In this document: positions 27,807 to 36,452 of the stretch, piece after piece
Numbering within the stretch: position 1 is the stretch's first letter
Layout: every line of letters begins with the position of its first letter
Origin: Ruminiclostridium cellobioparum subsp. termitidis CT1112
GTDB lineage: Bacteria; Bacillota; Clostridia; Acetivibrionales; DSM-1351
Length of the DNA stretch: 64,000 bases
Reading direction: 5' to 3'
NCBI RefSeq assembly: GCF_000350485.1
Contig: NZ_AORV01000028.1
Span: forward strand, 1-64,000
The notes under the pieces: model-generated
Told to the model about the DNA's origin: nothing
The model's database searches: none
What the model saw: the letters and a program-made list of their open reading frames with translations, nothing else
Program-made: the position numbers and the translations under genes

Positions 27807-27837
27807 CATTTGCTATGCTCGCATAGCGGAAACAAAA
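27807..27837. other. Recombination half-site at the sigK C-terminal junction
   Basis: Core CATTT at 27807-27811 is followed by arm GCTATGCTCGCATAGC and then GGAAACAAAA (to 27837). The arm is inverted relative to that at the other end. Fusing both ends at the core gives a near-palindromic attP centred on ATAGC-AAAT-GCTAT. Confidence 0.8.
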
Positions 27838-27875
27838 TGGTGCAATTATTCAATAGTACTCAGTAGTACTCAGTA

Positions 27876-29519
27876 CTACACTGTCCTAATACCTGTATTC
27901 AGATGCATTTCAAGTCCTTTTCCATCCCATTCCAAGCGCTTTATTACACCTCTGAGCATCCCCCGTTTGATATCTATGCTCAATTGATCCCAGGCGATAC
28001 ACCGGGGCGGAAATATCTTACCGGCATATGTTTCTGCGGGCTCCCTGCAATTCATACTCTCAGGGCTTTTGAGCAAAAGATTTTCTATTGCGTTTATGTA
28101 TATCTGTTTCTGACTGTTCAAACTGCTGAGCTGCTCCATTATTGCCGTTTCAAGATCGGAGCTTTTTTCCTTTGCCAATACCCTGACAAGGTTTTTTATC
28201 TCAAAATCCGTATTGAAAAGCTTCTCCTCCAATATGTGAAGTTCATCCTTTTTGGTGTCCCTGTTAAACCAGGTCTTCATTTCAGACAAATCCTTTTCAT
28301 CGAATACGGGCGGGCAGGTCAAAAATAACTGTTCCAGCTGGCCCACCGCCATGCCGTCCACCTCATTGCCATTGGCATTTGCCATATCACACTGTACTTT
28401 CCGGCTTTTTTCCTTCAGCTCGCATATATAGTAGAATACCGGCTCACCATCCGGGCCAGGCCTCCTGCCGGCCTTGGGCCGCATGAAGCTTCCGCAGCCC
28501 GCACACCTGAGAATTCCCGACAGAAGCGCAGTATTGCTCTTAACCTTCCTGTAGGACTTGGATTTGTTCCTGGACAACAGCTCCTGTGCCTCTATCCATA
28601 CCTCACCGGGTACTATCCCGGTGTGCAGGCCCACAGCCAGAATCCATTCTTCGCTTTTGCGGTATCTCTCACCGGAGCTGCCGGCATTCTGTCTGGTTTT
28701 ATTATAGCCCATAAGTCCGCTCATTCCGTTAAACTCCTCTTTTTCGGAATACAACTCGTAATTGTTTGTGGACAGATATTCATAAAGCTTTTCATCAGCA
28801 ACGGCATATACCGGATTGGAGAGAATAAATCTGATGGAAAACCTTCCGAAGACCGCTCCATTCTTAGTATTTATCCTGTTTTGAGCCAGATACTTTTCAA
28901 CCTTTGTAATGGATTTCAATGTTATATATTTATTGTATATTAACTGTACCAGTTCAGCTTCTTCAGGCACAACCACCAGCTTGCAGCTTCTGATTTCGCG
29001 CCCGTTCGGCTCACGGCTGCACACCATTTCCGACCTGTAACCGGTGGGTGTTGTGCCTCCGAGCCACCTGCCCGTCTTGGACAGCTGAAGCATGTTATCC
29101 CTGATTCTTTCGGCAATGGTCTCTCTTTCCAGCTGCGAAAAAACCGAGGCTATATACATCATTGCCCTTCCCATGGGCTTTGTGGTATCAAACTGCTCCT
29201 TGACAGACACAAAGTTAATTCCCCACTTTTCAAGTTTATCAATCAATTGGGAGAAATCCGAGACATTTCTGCTTACCCTGTCAAGTCTGTAGCAAACGAT
29301 GGTATCAAACTTTTTATTCCGGGCATCCTTCAGCATTTGCTGAAATCTGGGCCGGTCGGTATTTCCTCCCGAAAAACCCTCGTCTTCATAAGTGATAAAG
29401 TCCTCCTCATTGCAGTTAAGTACTTTAACAGCGTACTCCCTGCACATATGTATCTGGTTCTCAACACTTTCTCCCTTACCGGTAAATTTGCTCTTGCGCG
29501 AATAAACTGCAACCTTCAT
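27876..29519 (-). CDS. spoIVCA: Large serine recombinase, SpoIVCA-like (sigK element excisionase)
   Basis: This 547-residue protein has an N-terminal resolvase domain with the nucleophile serine in VAVYSRKS and the arginine pair in DTIVCYRLDRVSRN. A recombinase domain (about 160-280, PTGYRSEM to RFSIRFILSNPVYAVAD) and a zinc ribbon (LRCAGCGSFMRPK) follow, and then a coiled coil. The start is ATG 29519 (MKVAVYS) with GGGG seven bases upstream. Its stop lies 64 bases from the left half-site, the usual position of an integrase next to its att site. It should excise the element during sporulation; which directionality factor is used is not visible. Confidence 0.92.
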   Translation of the reverse strand: MKVAVYSRKSKFTGKGESVENQIHMCREYAVKVLNCNEEDFITYEDEGFSGGNTDRPRFQQMLKDARNKKFDTIVCYRLDRVSRNVSDFSQLIDKLEKWGINFVSVKEQFDTTKPMGRAMMYIASVFSQLERETIAERIRDNMLQLSKTGRWLGGTTPTGYRSEMVCSREPNGREIRSCKLVVVPEEAELVQLIYNKYITLKSITKVEKYLAQNRINTKNGAVFGRFSIRFILSNPVYAVADEKLYEYLSTNNYELYSEKEEFNGMSGLMGYNKTRQNAGSSGERYRKSEEWILAVGLHTGIVPGEVWIEAQELLSRNKSKSYRKVKSNTALLSGILRCAGCGSFMRPKAGRRPGPDGEPVFYYICELKEKSRKVQCDMANANGNEVDGMAVGQLEQLFLTCPPVFDEKDLSEMKTWFNRDTKKDELHILEEKLFNTDFEIKNLVRVLAKEKSSDLETAIMEQLSSLNSQKQIYINAIENLLLKSPESMNCREPAETYAGKIFPPRCIAWDQLSIDIKRGMLRGVIKRLEWDGKGLEMHLNTGIRTV

Positions 29520-29618
29520 AAAAAAACCCCATTTTACCAAACCTTTACTTTAGTAATATTGGGGTCTTGTGCTTATTATTACAATAATTTATCTCAGCTG
29601 CTTTTAATCATCATTTTT

Positions 29619-30557
29619 TCATATGGCTATATGGCTGTTTATCCAGTTTAAAATATCTCCGCTCACTTCATCCCTGTTCAATTCATTGAGGATTTCATGG
29701 CGTGAACCCTCATAAAGCTTCATTTTCAAATCGCGCTGGCCAAGGCTGTCAAATATTTCGTACAGCTTTTCCACCTTCCTGCCGTAATTCCCAACCGGGT
29801 CTTCCCGCCCTGCAAGCAAATATACCGGAAGATTTTTCGGAATATTGCCAAGCTTCTTTTCGTCGTACAAGTTGAGCATGGCACTCATGAAATAGTAATA
29901 AAACCCCGCCGAACAAGTGAAACCGCAGTCCTTATCCTCCATATATTTGCGGACCTCGGTTTCATCACGGCTTAACCAGTCAAAACTACTTTTTGGTTCT
30001 GCTATTTTTTTATTGTAGGTTCCAAAGCTCAATTTCTCAATAAGCCTTGCCGGTTTTTCCTCCCCCCATATCCCGGTCTGCAGCCGGGACAAAAGCTTAC
30101 CCAATCTTATCTCAGCTCCAATTTGAGCAGCAGAGCCCGAGAGAATAATACCGTCTATTTCATTTCCGTAACGTGTAATATATTCCTGTCCCACAAAAGA
30201 GCCGAAGCTATGTGCCAGAACAAACACCGGAATCTCAGGATATCTTTGTTTCAGCTCTTTTGTAATCAGGTATTGATCTTCAACCATCCTATAGAATCCA
30301 TTTTTACCCGTCACCCCGGGTTTACCGTTTTGCTGCGCTGTTTTTCCATGCCCTCTGAGATCATTTCCAAAAACAGCAATTCCATGGGAATTGAGAAATG
30401 CTGCCAGCCTTCCATACCTTCCGGCATGTTCCGCCATACCGTGAAATATCTGCAGAACAGCCGCAGGCTTTTCTGCTGTTTCCCAGCAGTATAAACATAT
30501 TTTGTGCTCATCTGCTGCTGTCAGCCACACTGTTTTTTCTTCTGAAGGTCTGTCCAT
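29619..30557 (-). CDS. Alpha/beta hydrolase (monoacylglycerol lipase / lysophospholipase type)
   Basis: This 312-residue serine hydrolase has the lid-proximal motif FHGMAEHAGRY, the nucleophile in VLAHSFGSFVG, the acid in LAGREDPVGNYG and the His in GSRHEILNEL. These fit the PF12146 (Hydrolase_4) family. No signal peptide is seen, so it is probably cytoplasmic. It lies inside the sigK element, 99 bases upstream of the recombinase start and in the same direction. Nothing in the context explains why a lipase-like enzyme is carried there. Confidence 0.88.
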   Translation of the reverse strand: MDRPSEEKTVWLTAADEHKICLYCWETAEKPAAVLQIFHGMAEHAGRYGRLAAFLNSHGIAVFGNDLRGHGKTAQQNGKPGVTGKNGFYRMVEDQYLITKELKQRYPEIPVFVLAHSFGSFVGQEYITRYGNEIDGIILSGSAAQIGAEIRLGKLLSRLQTGIWGEEKPARLIEKLSFGTYNKKIAEPKSSFDWLSRDETEVRKYMEDKDCGFTCSAGFYYYFMSAMLNLYDEKKLGNIPKNLPVYLLAGREDPVGNYGRKVEKLYEIFDSLGQRDLKMKLYEGSRHEILNELNRDEVSGDILNWINSHIAI

Positions 30558-30598
30558 TCCTGCACCACTCTTTCATATAAAATAGTTCTTATATAATT

Positions 30599-30643
30599 AT
30601 ACCCTCTATTGACAACGTATTGTACATTGTTAATAGAGGGTAT
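30599..30643. repeat. 17-bp inverted repeat (hairpin) between element genes
   Basis: ATACCCTCTATTGACAA pairs with TTGTTAATAGAGGGTAT with one mismatch around an 11-base loop. There is no clear T-run on either strand. It may end the 63-residue gene or act as an operator for the hydrolase gene, which starts 42 bases away. Confidence 0.6.
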
Positions 30644-30665
30644 AACTTTTAAAGCGAAATTTTTA

Positions 30666-30857
30666 TCAAAATTCAGCTTTTATCCGTTCAATCAGCAGTA
30701 TAATTATTTTTCTCTTCTGACTCACGCTCAAATCCAAACCGTTAAGGTATTCCTTTATCAGTTTCAGATATTCAGTTCCCAGCAAACACCTGAGTGAATA
30801 TGTATCTTCGACGGAGTTGGGATAATTAACCTGCAGGGTATATTTCTTCTCTGCCAT
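30666..30857 (-). CDS. Small hypothetical protein (63 aa)
   Basis: The protein starts MAEKKYTLQVNYPNS at ATG 30857, with GGAGG six bases upstream, a convincing translation start. It contains a predicted helical region (LIKEYLNGLDLSVSQKRK) and ends in a basic amphipathic helix IIILLIERIKAEF. There is no membrane segment and I recognise no family. It is transcribed toward the hydrolase and recombinase and diverges from the CooS operon, so it could be a small regulator or an excision factor of the element; that is speculation. Confidence 0.62.
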   Translation of the reverse strand: MAEKKYTLQVNYPNSVEDTYSLRCLLGTEYLKLIKEYLNGLDLSVSQKRKIIILLIERIKAEF

Positions 30858-31010
30858 TTGCAACCTCCATGTCACTGATATACGGGTTAAAGGCACATTA
30901 CTATCTGCATAATATATATGAAAATCCGGCTAGTACAAATTCTATTAATCTCAAATTCACCTGCCAATTTCAATTCATAGTAATTATATATGAAAACTAA
31001 TAAAAACTAG

Positions 31011-31039
31011 TTGACATTTCAAACTGCAGACTTTATAAT
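31011..31039 (+). promoter_or_regulatory. Consensus sigma-A promoter of the cooS-ssuABC operon
   Basis: TTGACA (31011-31016) and TATAAT (31034-31039) are separated by 17 bases, a perfect vegetative promoter. The cargo operon should therefore be expressed in growing cells while the element is integrated. Confidence 0.85.
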
Positions 31040-31101
31040 CTAAAACATACTAAAATTATAAGATTACTATATTATAAAATTATGAAGGGTGAGTGCTGCT
31101 T

Positions 31102-33114
31102 TTGGATATCCATGGAATAAATAAACATATACGGCTCCATCACACTAAATTCGGTCATGATACTCATGAACACCACCACAACACCACTGTCAATGATTAT
31201 GCTTCGGCAGTCTCAGAATATAAAAAAACCTTTGCCTCCAAGAAAGACGTTCTGGAGCAAACCCCTGATCCGGCTGTGAGAGATTTGCTTTTACATATGG
31301 AACAGCTGGGAATAGAAACTACCTTTGACAGGTTTGATGCACAAAAACCCCAGTGCAGTTTCGGCCTGGCCGGTGTATGCTGCAGAAACTGCACCATGGG
31401 GCCCTGCAAAATAACACCAAAAAGCCCTAGAGGAGTATGCGGAGCCGATGCTGATGTCATTGTAGCCCGAAATCTGCTCCGGAGCGTTGTTGCAGGTGTG
31501 TCGGCCCACGGCGCCAGAGGAAGGGAAAGCATGCTGGCTTTGAAATATGCTTCTGAAGGAAAAATTGATATTCCTATTGAGGGTGAAGCAAAAATTCTGG
31601 CAGTTGCCGGAGCATTTGGGCTTGATACTGGGAATAAAACGGTAAAAGAGCTGGCAGGTGAGGTTGCCGATATCCTCCTTGAGGATTTATCCCGGACAGT
31701 ACCCGGACCTCATAAAACTCTCCACGCCTTTGCTGCCAAAGAAAGGATTAAAACCTGGGCCGAGCTGGATATTCTCCCCATAAGCCCTTATCACGAAGTA
31801 TTTGAAAGCCTTCACAGAACCAGCACCGGCAATGACGGCGACTGGAAGAATCTGATGAAGCAGCTGCTCCGCAGCGGAGTTGCCTTTGCCTGGTCAAGCG
31901 TGCTGGGCTCCTCCATAGCAATGGACAGTCTTTTCGGACTTCCAAACCGGAGTACCTCCAGGGTAAATACCGGTGCTCTGGAAAAGGGCTATGTAAACAT
32001 TGCCCTGCATGGGCACTCCCCCATACTGATAAGTGAAATAGTCAAGCTTGGAAGAACTGAGGAGTTTGACAAACTTGCAAAAGCTAACGGTGCCCTTGGC
32101 ATTAAATTTTACGGTATTTGCTGTTCAGGGCTGTCGTCCATGTACAGGTACGGCGGTGTAATTCCGCTGTCAAATGCCATCGGCGCAGAGCTCATACTCG
32201 GAACAGGCGCATTGGACCTGTGGGTGGCAGACGTTCAGGATGTGTTCCCCATAATTATGGAGGTAGCAAATTGCTTCAAGACAGTGGTTGTCACCACAAA
32301 TGATTCGGCAAGGCTGCCCGGCGCCGAGCACTATGGTTTTGACCATGATCACTCCAATCTGGATCAGGTCTCGGAGCTTGCGGGAAAAATCCTGAACCGT
32401 GCCATAGAGAGCTTTGCAAACAGACGTGAGGTACCGGTTCATATACCACAGTACGAGATTGAGGCCGAGGTAGGCTTTTCAGTTGAATATATCAACAGGC
32501 ATTTCGGCGGTGTCAAACCCATTGCAGAAGCATTAAAAAGCGGAAAAATACTTGGTATTGTCAATCTGGTAGGTTGTAACAATCCACGAATAGTATATGA
32601 AAAAGCCGTAGTTGAACTGGCAGAAATACTGCTGAAAAACAATGTTCTCATATTGACTAACGGTTGTGCCTCTTTTCCCTTGATGAAACTTGGATACTGC
32701 TCGGTCAAGGCACTGGAGCAGACAGGCGACGGGCTGCGCAGCTTCCTGCAGGACCTGCCACCGGTCTGGCATATGGGAGAATGTCTGGATAACGCCAGAG
32801 CCTCGGCCCTTTTCAAAGCAGCAGCCGAAGCAGCTGAAGCAGACATCAAGGATATGCCCTATGCCTTTGCCAGTCCCGAATGGTCAAACGAAAAGGGTAT
32901 TTGTGCGGCACTGAGCTTCAGGCTGCTGGGTGTGAACTCTTATCATTGTGTTCATACCCCCACACAGGGCTCGGATAACGTAACTGAATTTATGAAAAAC
33001 GGAACAAAAGAAATATTAGGCTCAAGTATGATAGTTGATGTAAACCATATAGAGCTGGCAAATCATCTGGTTGCCGACCTGAAAGAACAAAGGAAAGCCC
33101 TTGGCTGGGATTAG
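31102..33114 (+). CDS. cooS: Anaerobic NiFe carbon monoxide dehydrogenase catalytic subunit homologue (variant C-cluster)
   Basis: This protein of about 670 residues aligns along the CooS fold. The N-terminal cysteines for clusters D and B are complete (KPQCSFGLAGVCCRNCTMGP, then C, and GVCGAD). Of the C-cluster ligands, His (about 305, HGHSP), Cys 341 (GICCSG), Cys 492 (VGCNNP), Cys 522 (NGCAS) and Cys 561 (GECLDN) are kept. The cysteine expected in the DVQC/DYQC segment is Asp (VADVQD, residue about 380). Proton-relay histidines after the conserved AHG are mostly replaced. A His-rich N-terminal stretch (HHTKFGHDTHEHHH) precedes the domain. TTG 31102 has AAGGGTGA at good spacing; GTG 31093 is an alternative. 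CO oxidation activity is therefore uncertain. Confidence 0.9.
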   Translation: MDIHGINKHIRLHHTKFGHDTHEHHHNTTVNDYASAVSEYKKTFASKKDVLEQTPDPAVRDLLLHMEQLGIETTFDRFDAQKPQCSFGLAGVCCRNCTMGPCKITPKSPRGVCGADADVIVARNLLRSVVAGVSAHGARGRESMLALKYASEGKIDIPIEGEAKILAVAGAFGLDTGNKTVKELAGEVADILLEDLSRTVPGPHKTLHAFAAKERIKTWAELDILPISPYHEVFESLHRTSTGNDGDWKNLMKQLLRSGVAFAWSSVLGSSIAMDSLFGLPNRSTSRVNTGALEKGYVNIALHGHSPILISEIVKLGRTEEFDKLAKANGALGIKFYGICCSGLSSMYRYGGVIPLSNAIGAELILGTGALDLWVADVQDVFPIIMEVANCFKTVVVTTNDSARLPGAEHYGFDHDHSNLDQVSELAGKILNRAIESFANRREVPVHIPQYEIEAEVGFSVEYINRHFGGVKPIAEALKSGKILGIVNLVGCNNPRIVYEKAVVELAEILLKNNVLILTNGCASFPLMKLGYCSVKALEQTGDGLRSFLQDLPPVWHMGECLDNARASALFKAAAEAAEADIKDMPYAFASPEWSNEKGICAALSFRLLGVNSYHCVHTPTQGSDNVTEFMKNGTKEILGSSMIVDVNHIELANHLVADLKEQRKALGWD

Positions 33115-33151
33115 GCAATTAAAATCCAATACAAATTACAGGAGGCATTTT

Positions 33152-34180
33152 ATGAAGATTTTTAAAAAGATAATTGCAGCTGCATTGATACTGGGCATTA
33201 CCGGAGGAGCCGCCGCCTGCGGAAATTCAGCCGGCACCTCTGCAACCTCCGGTCAAACCAATACCGGAACTGTTTCGGCCAGCTCCGGTACAGCTTCTGA
33301 TACAAATGCCGACAGCAAATCGGCAAAAAAAGCCGTTAAAATTGCATATTTGCCAATAACACACGCTTTGCCGGTCTTTGTAGAAAATGAACTTCAGGAT
33401 AAAGCCGGTAACAATTATGAAATTGAGCTCGTAAAATACGGTTCCTGGCCTGAATTAATGGATGCTTTAAACACAGGGCATGTTGACGGAGCATCTGTTC
33501 TGATCGAGCTTGCAATGAAAGCCCGGGAACAGGGAATTGGAATTAAAGCTGTAGCCCTTGGCCATAAGGACGGAAATGTGGTTGTTGTATCCAACAAAAT
33601 CAACGGTGTAAAGGATCTCAATGGTAAAACCTTTGCTATACCACACAGGCAATCTTCTCATAATATACTGCTGAATCAGATGCTTAAAAATGAGGGAATG
33701 AGTATCAGCGATGTTAAGGTTGTTGAACTTGCTCCTCCCGAGATGCCTGCTGCACTGGCTTCAGGACAGATTGACGGCTATTCGGTGGCAGAACCCTTTG
33801 GAGCTAAATCCGTTGCAATCAATTCCGGAAAAGTTTTATTTGAATCAAATGAACTCTGGGAGGATTCAATTTGCTGCTCCCTGGTATTTACAGATAATTT
33901 TATAAACAATAACAAAGAAATTGCCCAAAATGTTGCTGCCAACTACAGTGAAGCAGGAAAGTTCATTGGATCAAACAAGGAGAAAGCAGATGAAATCGCA
34001 AAGAAATACTTGAAGCTGGATGATAAAGTATTGGACTTGTCAATGAAATGGATATCCTATGATGACCTGGCTATAACTCAGGAAGCCTATGAGGATTTAA
34101 GTAAAAAAGTAGTTGAGTTTGGTATCTCCAAAACACCTCCGACTTATGAGGATTTTGTTGATCCCTCCCTGTTGAAATAA
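33152..34180 (+). CDS. SsuA/TauA-type ABC transporter substrate-binding lipoprotein
   Basis: This 342-residue lipoprotein has a signal peptide (MKIFKKIIAAALILGITGG) ending in AAACGNS with the lipid-modified Cys near 24, followed by a Thr/Ser/Gly linker. The mature domain is of the NMT1/SsuA/NrtA type, with VKIAYLPITHALPVFV, LMDALNTGHVDGA, GKTFAIPHRQSSHNILLNQM and the family segment ASGQIDGYSVAEPFGAK. ATG 33152 follows AGGAGG. It lies 37 bases after the CooS-like gene in the same operon. The ligand could be a sulfonate, nitrate, bicarbonate or thiamine precursor; residues do not decide this. Confidence 0.88.
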   Translation: MKIFKKIIAAALILGITGGAAACGNSAGTSATSGQTNTGTVSASSGTASDTNADSKSAKKAVKIAYLPITHALPVFVENELQDKAGNNYEIELVKYGSWPELMDALNTGHVDGASVLIELAMKAREQGIGIKAVALGHKDGNVVVVSNKINGVKDLNGKTFAIPHRQSSHNILLNQMLKNEGMSISDVKVVELAPPEMPAALASGQIDGYSVAEPFGAKSVAINSGKVLFESNELWEDSICCSLVFTDNFINNNKEIAQNVAANYSEAGKFIGSNKEKADEIAKKYLKLDDKVLDLSMKWISYDDLAITQEAYEDLSKKVVEFGISKTPPTYEDFVDPSLLK

Positions 34181-34250
34181 CAACGTCATTTAATTAATAC
34201 AAAGCTTACGGTGCCATGCTTTCAGCGGGTACCGTGGTCTGGAGGTAACA

Positions 34251-35018
34251 GTGAAAAAAGTATTTCATATAGCAGTATCCTTTATTGTACTCATTTCCAT
34301 ATGGCAGCTGGCAGTATCCTTCGGCAGCTGGAACGAATCACTGTTTCCGTCTCCGCTGAAAGTGGTGCAGGGATTTAAAGAGCTCATGGAATCAGGCACT
34401 CTGGCAGCCGGAATCAAGGATAGCCTGTACCGGTTTGCAGTTGGCTACAGTATTGCAGCTGTTTCAGCAATCATTATCGGTATGTTTCTGGGCTGGTTCC
34501 GGAAGCTCTGGAATTTCGTAAATCCTGTTGTACAGCTCATCAGGCCTATTTCCCCTATCGCCTGGCTTCCTTTCGTAGTATTGTGGTTCGGTATCGGAGA
34601 CCTTCCGGCCATGGTTATCATTTTCATTGCAGCCTTCTTTCCCATATTGCTCACGACTATTTCTGCAGTCGGTAAAGTGGATCAGACTTATATAAAGGTT
34701 GCCAAAAATTTCGGACTTAACCAGTTCCAAACGCTGCTTAAAATAGTCCTGCCCTCTGCCTTCCCCTTCATAGCAACCGGACTGCATTTGGCTTTGGGGA
34801 CAGCGTGGGTGTTCCTGGTTGCCGGAGAAATGGTAGGTTCCCAGACCGGCCTGGGCTTTATGATAATTGACGCAAGAAACAATCTTCGCGCCGATATGCT
34901 CCTGGCAAGCATACTGAGTATAGGCTTGATCGGTCTGATTCTTGACAGCCTTATTGGATTGGCGGAGAAAAAGCTTCTCAAAATATCCGGCTTTGTTCCA
35001 AATGAAAGGGGGGCTTAA
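34251..35018 (+). CDS. SsuC/TauC-type ABC transporter permease
   Basis: This 255-residue permease has about six membrane helices and the conserved cytoplasmic loop VAKNFGLNQFQTLLKIVLPS with nearby LIRPISPIAWLPFVVLWFG. It belongs to the nitrate/sulfonate/bicarbonate/taurine permease family. Start is GTG 34251 with GGAGG upstream. It lies between the binding protein and ATPase genes; its stop is two bases from the ATPase start. Confidence 0.92.
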   Translation: MKKVFHIAVSFIVLISIWQLAVSFGSWNESLFPSPLKVVQGFKELMESGTLAAGIKDSLYRFAVGYSIAAVSAIIIGMFLGWFRKLWNFVNPVVQLIRPISPIAWLPFVVLWFGIGDLPAMVIIFIAAFFPILLTTISAVGKVDQTYIKVAKNFGLNQFQTLLKIVLPSAFPFIATGLHLALGTAWVFLVAGEMVGSQTGLGFMIIDARNNLRADMLLASILSIGLIGLILDSLIGLAEKKLLKISGFVPNERGA

Positions 35019-35020
35019 TT

Positions 35021-35791
35021 TTGTTTATAAATATTGAAGATGTTTCTAAAAACTATATACAAAACAAAAAAACCTTTTGTGCAATGGAACATGTTTCACT
35101 TCAAATTGAAGAGGGTGAATTTATATGTTTGCTTGGCCCCAGCGGCTGCGGTAAAACCACTTTGCTCAATTCCATCGCAGGGTTTGAAAAGGTTTCGGAA
35201 GGAAGGATAGCCATTGCTGGAAATGAAGTAACTGCTCCCTCAACAAAGAATGTTACCATTTTTCAGAATTATGGCCTGCTGCCCTGGAGAACGGTTCAGA
35301 AAAATGTGGAACTGGGTCTGGAAGGCAAGAAGCTGGCCAAAAAGGAACGTCGGGAAATTGCCGCCAGATATATTTCGCTGGTGGGACTTTCCGAATTCAG
35401 CAAAAGTCATCCCGGCCAGCTTTCAGGCGGTATGCAGCAGCGCGTGGCTATAGCCCGTGCCCTGGCGGTGGATCCTGAAATAATTTTTATGGATGAGCCC
35501 TTTGGAGCTTTGGACGCGCTGACACGTATGAAAATGCAGGATGAGATTTCAAGCATATGGCAGGAACAGAAAAAAACCATTATATTTGTTACCCACGACA
35601 TTGATGAAGCCGTATTCCTGGCCGACAGGGTTGTAATCATGACTCCTAATCCCGGCAAAATAAAAAGTATCGTTCCAGTTCCCCTTGCAAGAAAAAGAGA
35701 CAGAACCAGCGAGGATTTTCTAAAGATAAGAGACAGGATATTTACCGAATTTGAAATGAAGCAAAAGGATAATACCGAGTTTTATATTTAA
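35021..35791 (+). CDS. SsuB/TauB-type ABC transporter ATP-binding protein
   Basis: This 256-residue ATPase has Walker [20 protein letters not shown]-loop FQNYGLLPW, signature [15 protein letters not shown], Walker [16 protein letters not shown] and switch His in [10 protein letters not shown]. Start is TTG 35021 after AAGGGGGG. It is the last gene of the CooS operon and ends four bases inside the converging open frame of the sigK N-terminal half, leaving almost no spacer before the right half-site (35855-35884). Confidence 0.93.
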   Translation: MFINIEDVSKNYIQNKKTFCAMEHVSLQIEEGEFICLLGPSGCGKTTLLNSIAGFEKVSEGRIAIAGNEVTAPSTKNVTIFQNYGLLPWRTVQKNVELGLEGKKLAKKERREIAARYISLVGLSEFSKSHPGQLSGGMQQRVAIARALAVDPEIIFMDEPFGALDALTRMKMQDEISSIWQEQKKTIIFVTHDIDEAVFLADRVVIMTPNPGKIKSIVPVPLARKRDRTSEDFLKIRDRIFTEFEMKQKDNTEFYI

Positions 35792-36222
35792 TAATAAACA
35801 CCTACAGCGCCAATATGGTTTGAATTAGTGCAATTGCCTGCTATCGCAACTGATTTTTGTTTCCGTAACGGGGTAATAGCATTTTCTATACACCTGGCTG
35901 CATAGGTAGCCAGTCTTGTTCCTTTGTCCATATTGAATGTGGATATTGCTTTAATCAAACCGATAGTACCTATTGAGATAAGGTCATCGCTGTCACTTCC
36001 GCACGAGCCGTATTTTTTAACGATATGTGCAACAAGCCTTAAGTTTCTCTCAATTAGAATATTTCTTGCTTCCTCATTCCCATTTCTGTATGCTTCAACA
36101 TAGTGCTGTTCCTCCTCAGAGTTTAAAGGCTGAGGGAAGGAATTAACATTTGAAACGTAGCCCAGCATGAGGAATAAGTTATTTAGCCCATCAAAGATTG
36201 CTGAAAATAGTATATCTATCAA
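35788..36222 (-). CDS. sigK: Pro-sigma-K, N-terminal half (SpoIVCB-like, split by skin-like element)
   Basis: Sigma-K sequence runs from TTG 36222 (AGGGGG eight bases upstream) to residue 114 in [11 protein letters not shown]; the last 30 codons ([15 protein letters not shown] and onward) are element sequence read in frame to a stop. A pro-sequence is present ([20 protein letters not shown] before [13 protein letters not shown]), as in pro-sigma-K that must be cleaved by SpoIVFB; C. difficile sigma-K lacks this. Region 2 ([29 protein letters not shown]) is intact. The core AAATG overlaps the Asn codon and is shared with the C-terminal half. Confidence 0.93.
   Translation of the reverse strand: MIDILFSAIFDGLNNLFLMLGYVSNVNSFPQPLNSEEEQHYVEAYRNGNEEARNILIERNLRLVAHIVKKYGSCGSDSDDLISIGTIGLIKAISTFNMDKGTRLATYAARCIENAITPLRKQKSVAIAGNCTNSNHIGAVGVYY
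35855..35884. other. Recombination half-site at the sigK N-terminal junction
   Basis: On the minus strand the core AAATG is followed by CTATTACCCCGTTAC and then GGAAACAAAA. This mirrors the arm at 27812-27837 with the same spacing. The ATPase stop codon lies 63 bases inside. Confidence 0.8.
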
Positions 36223-36245
36223 GCAAGGCACCCCCTATTGTTTTC

Positions 36246-36281
36246 GAGTTATGTACCAAATTAATAATTTTTTCATAACTC
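36246..36281. repeat. Inverted repeat upstream of sigK
   Basis: GAGTTATG (36246-36253) and CATAACTC (36274-36281) flank a 20-base AT-rich spacer just upstream of the sigK ribosome binding site. It may be a regulatory site or part of a sporulation promoter. I could not assign sigma-E boxes with confidence in the 36232-36452 gap. Confidence 0.4.
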
Positions 36282-36452
36282 AAAAATAGTGTACCTTTCT
36301 AATCTATGATAAATACTATGGAAAAATGCCAGTCCTTGTAAAAATTTTTAAATAGAATTCGTGAATTTACACCTGGAAATAAGAAATAAATAAACTGGAT
36401 TAATTAATATGGGAAAAGATTGCGTAACGGCTGACAGGAAAGTGGAAAATAA

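Larger units (their letters stand above)
27807..35884. mobile_element. sigK-intervening (skin-like) element with CO dehydrogenase and ABC transporter cargo
   Basis: The element is bounded by the shared core CATTT (plus strand) at 27807-27811 and 35880-35884, so the excised circle would be 8,073 bp. Just inside each core, and facing inward, lies an arm of pattern GCTAT, nine or ten variable bases, then CGGAAACAAAA, at the same distance on both sides. It encodes a large serine recombinase, an alpha/beta hydrolase, a 63-residue protein, a CooS-like protein and a SsuABC-type transporter. By analogy with Bacillus and Clostridioides difficile skin elements, excision in the mother cell should restore sigK. 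Confidence 0.92.

Noticed and set aside
35788-35879. Last 30 codons of the sigK N-terminal frame as real sigma-K sequence
   Set aside because: The sequence after residue 114 does not match sigma-K and lies inside the element; it is accidental read-through.
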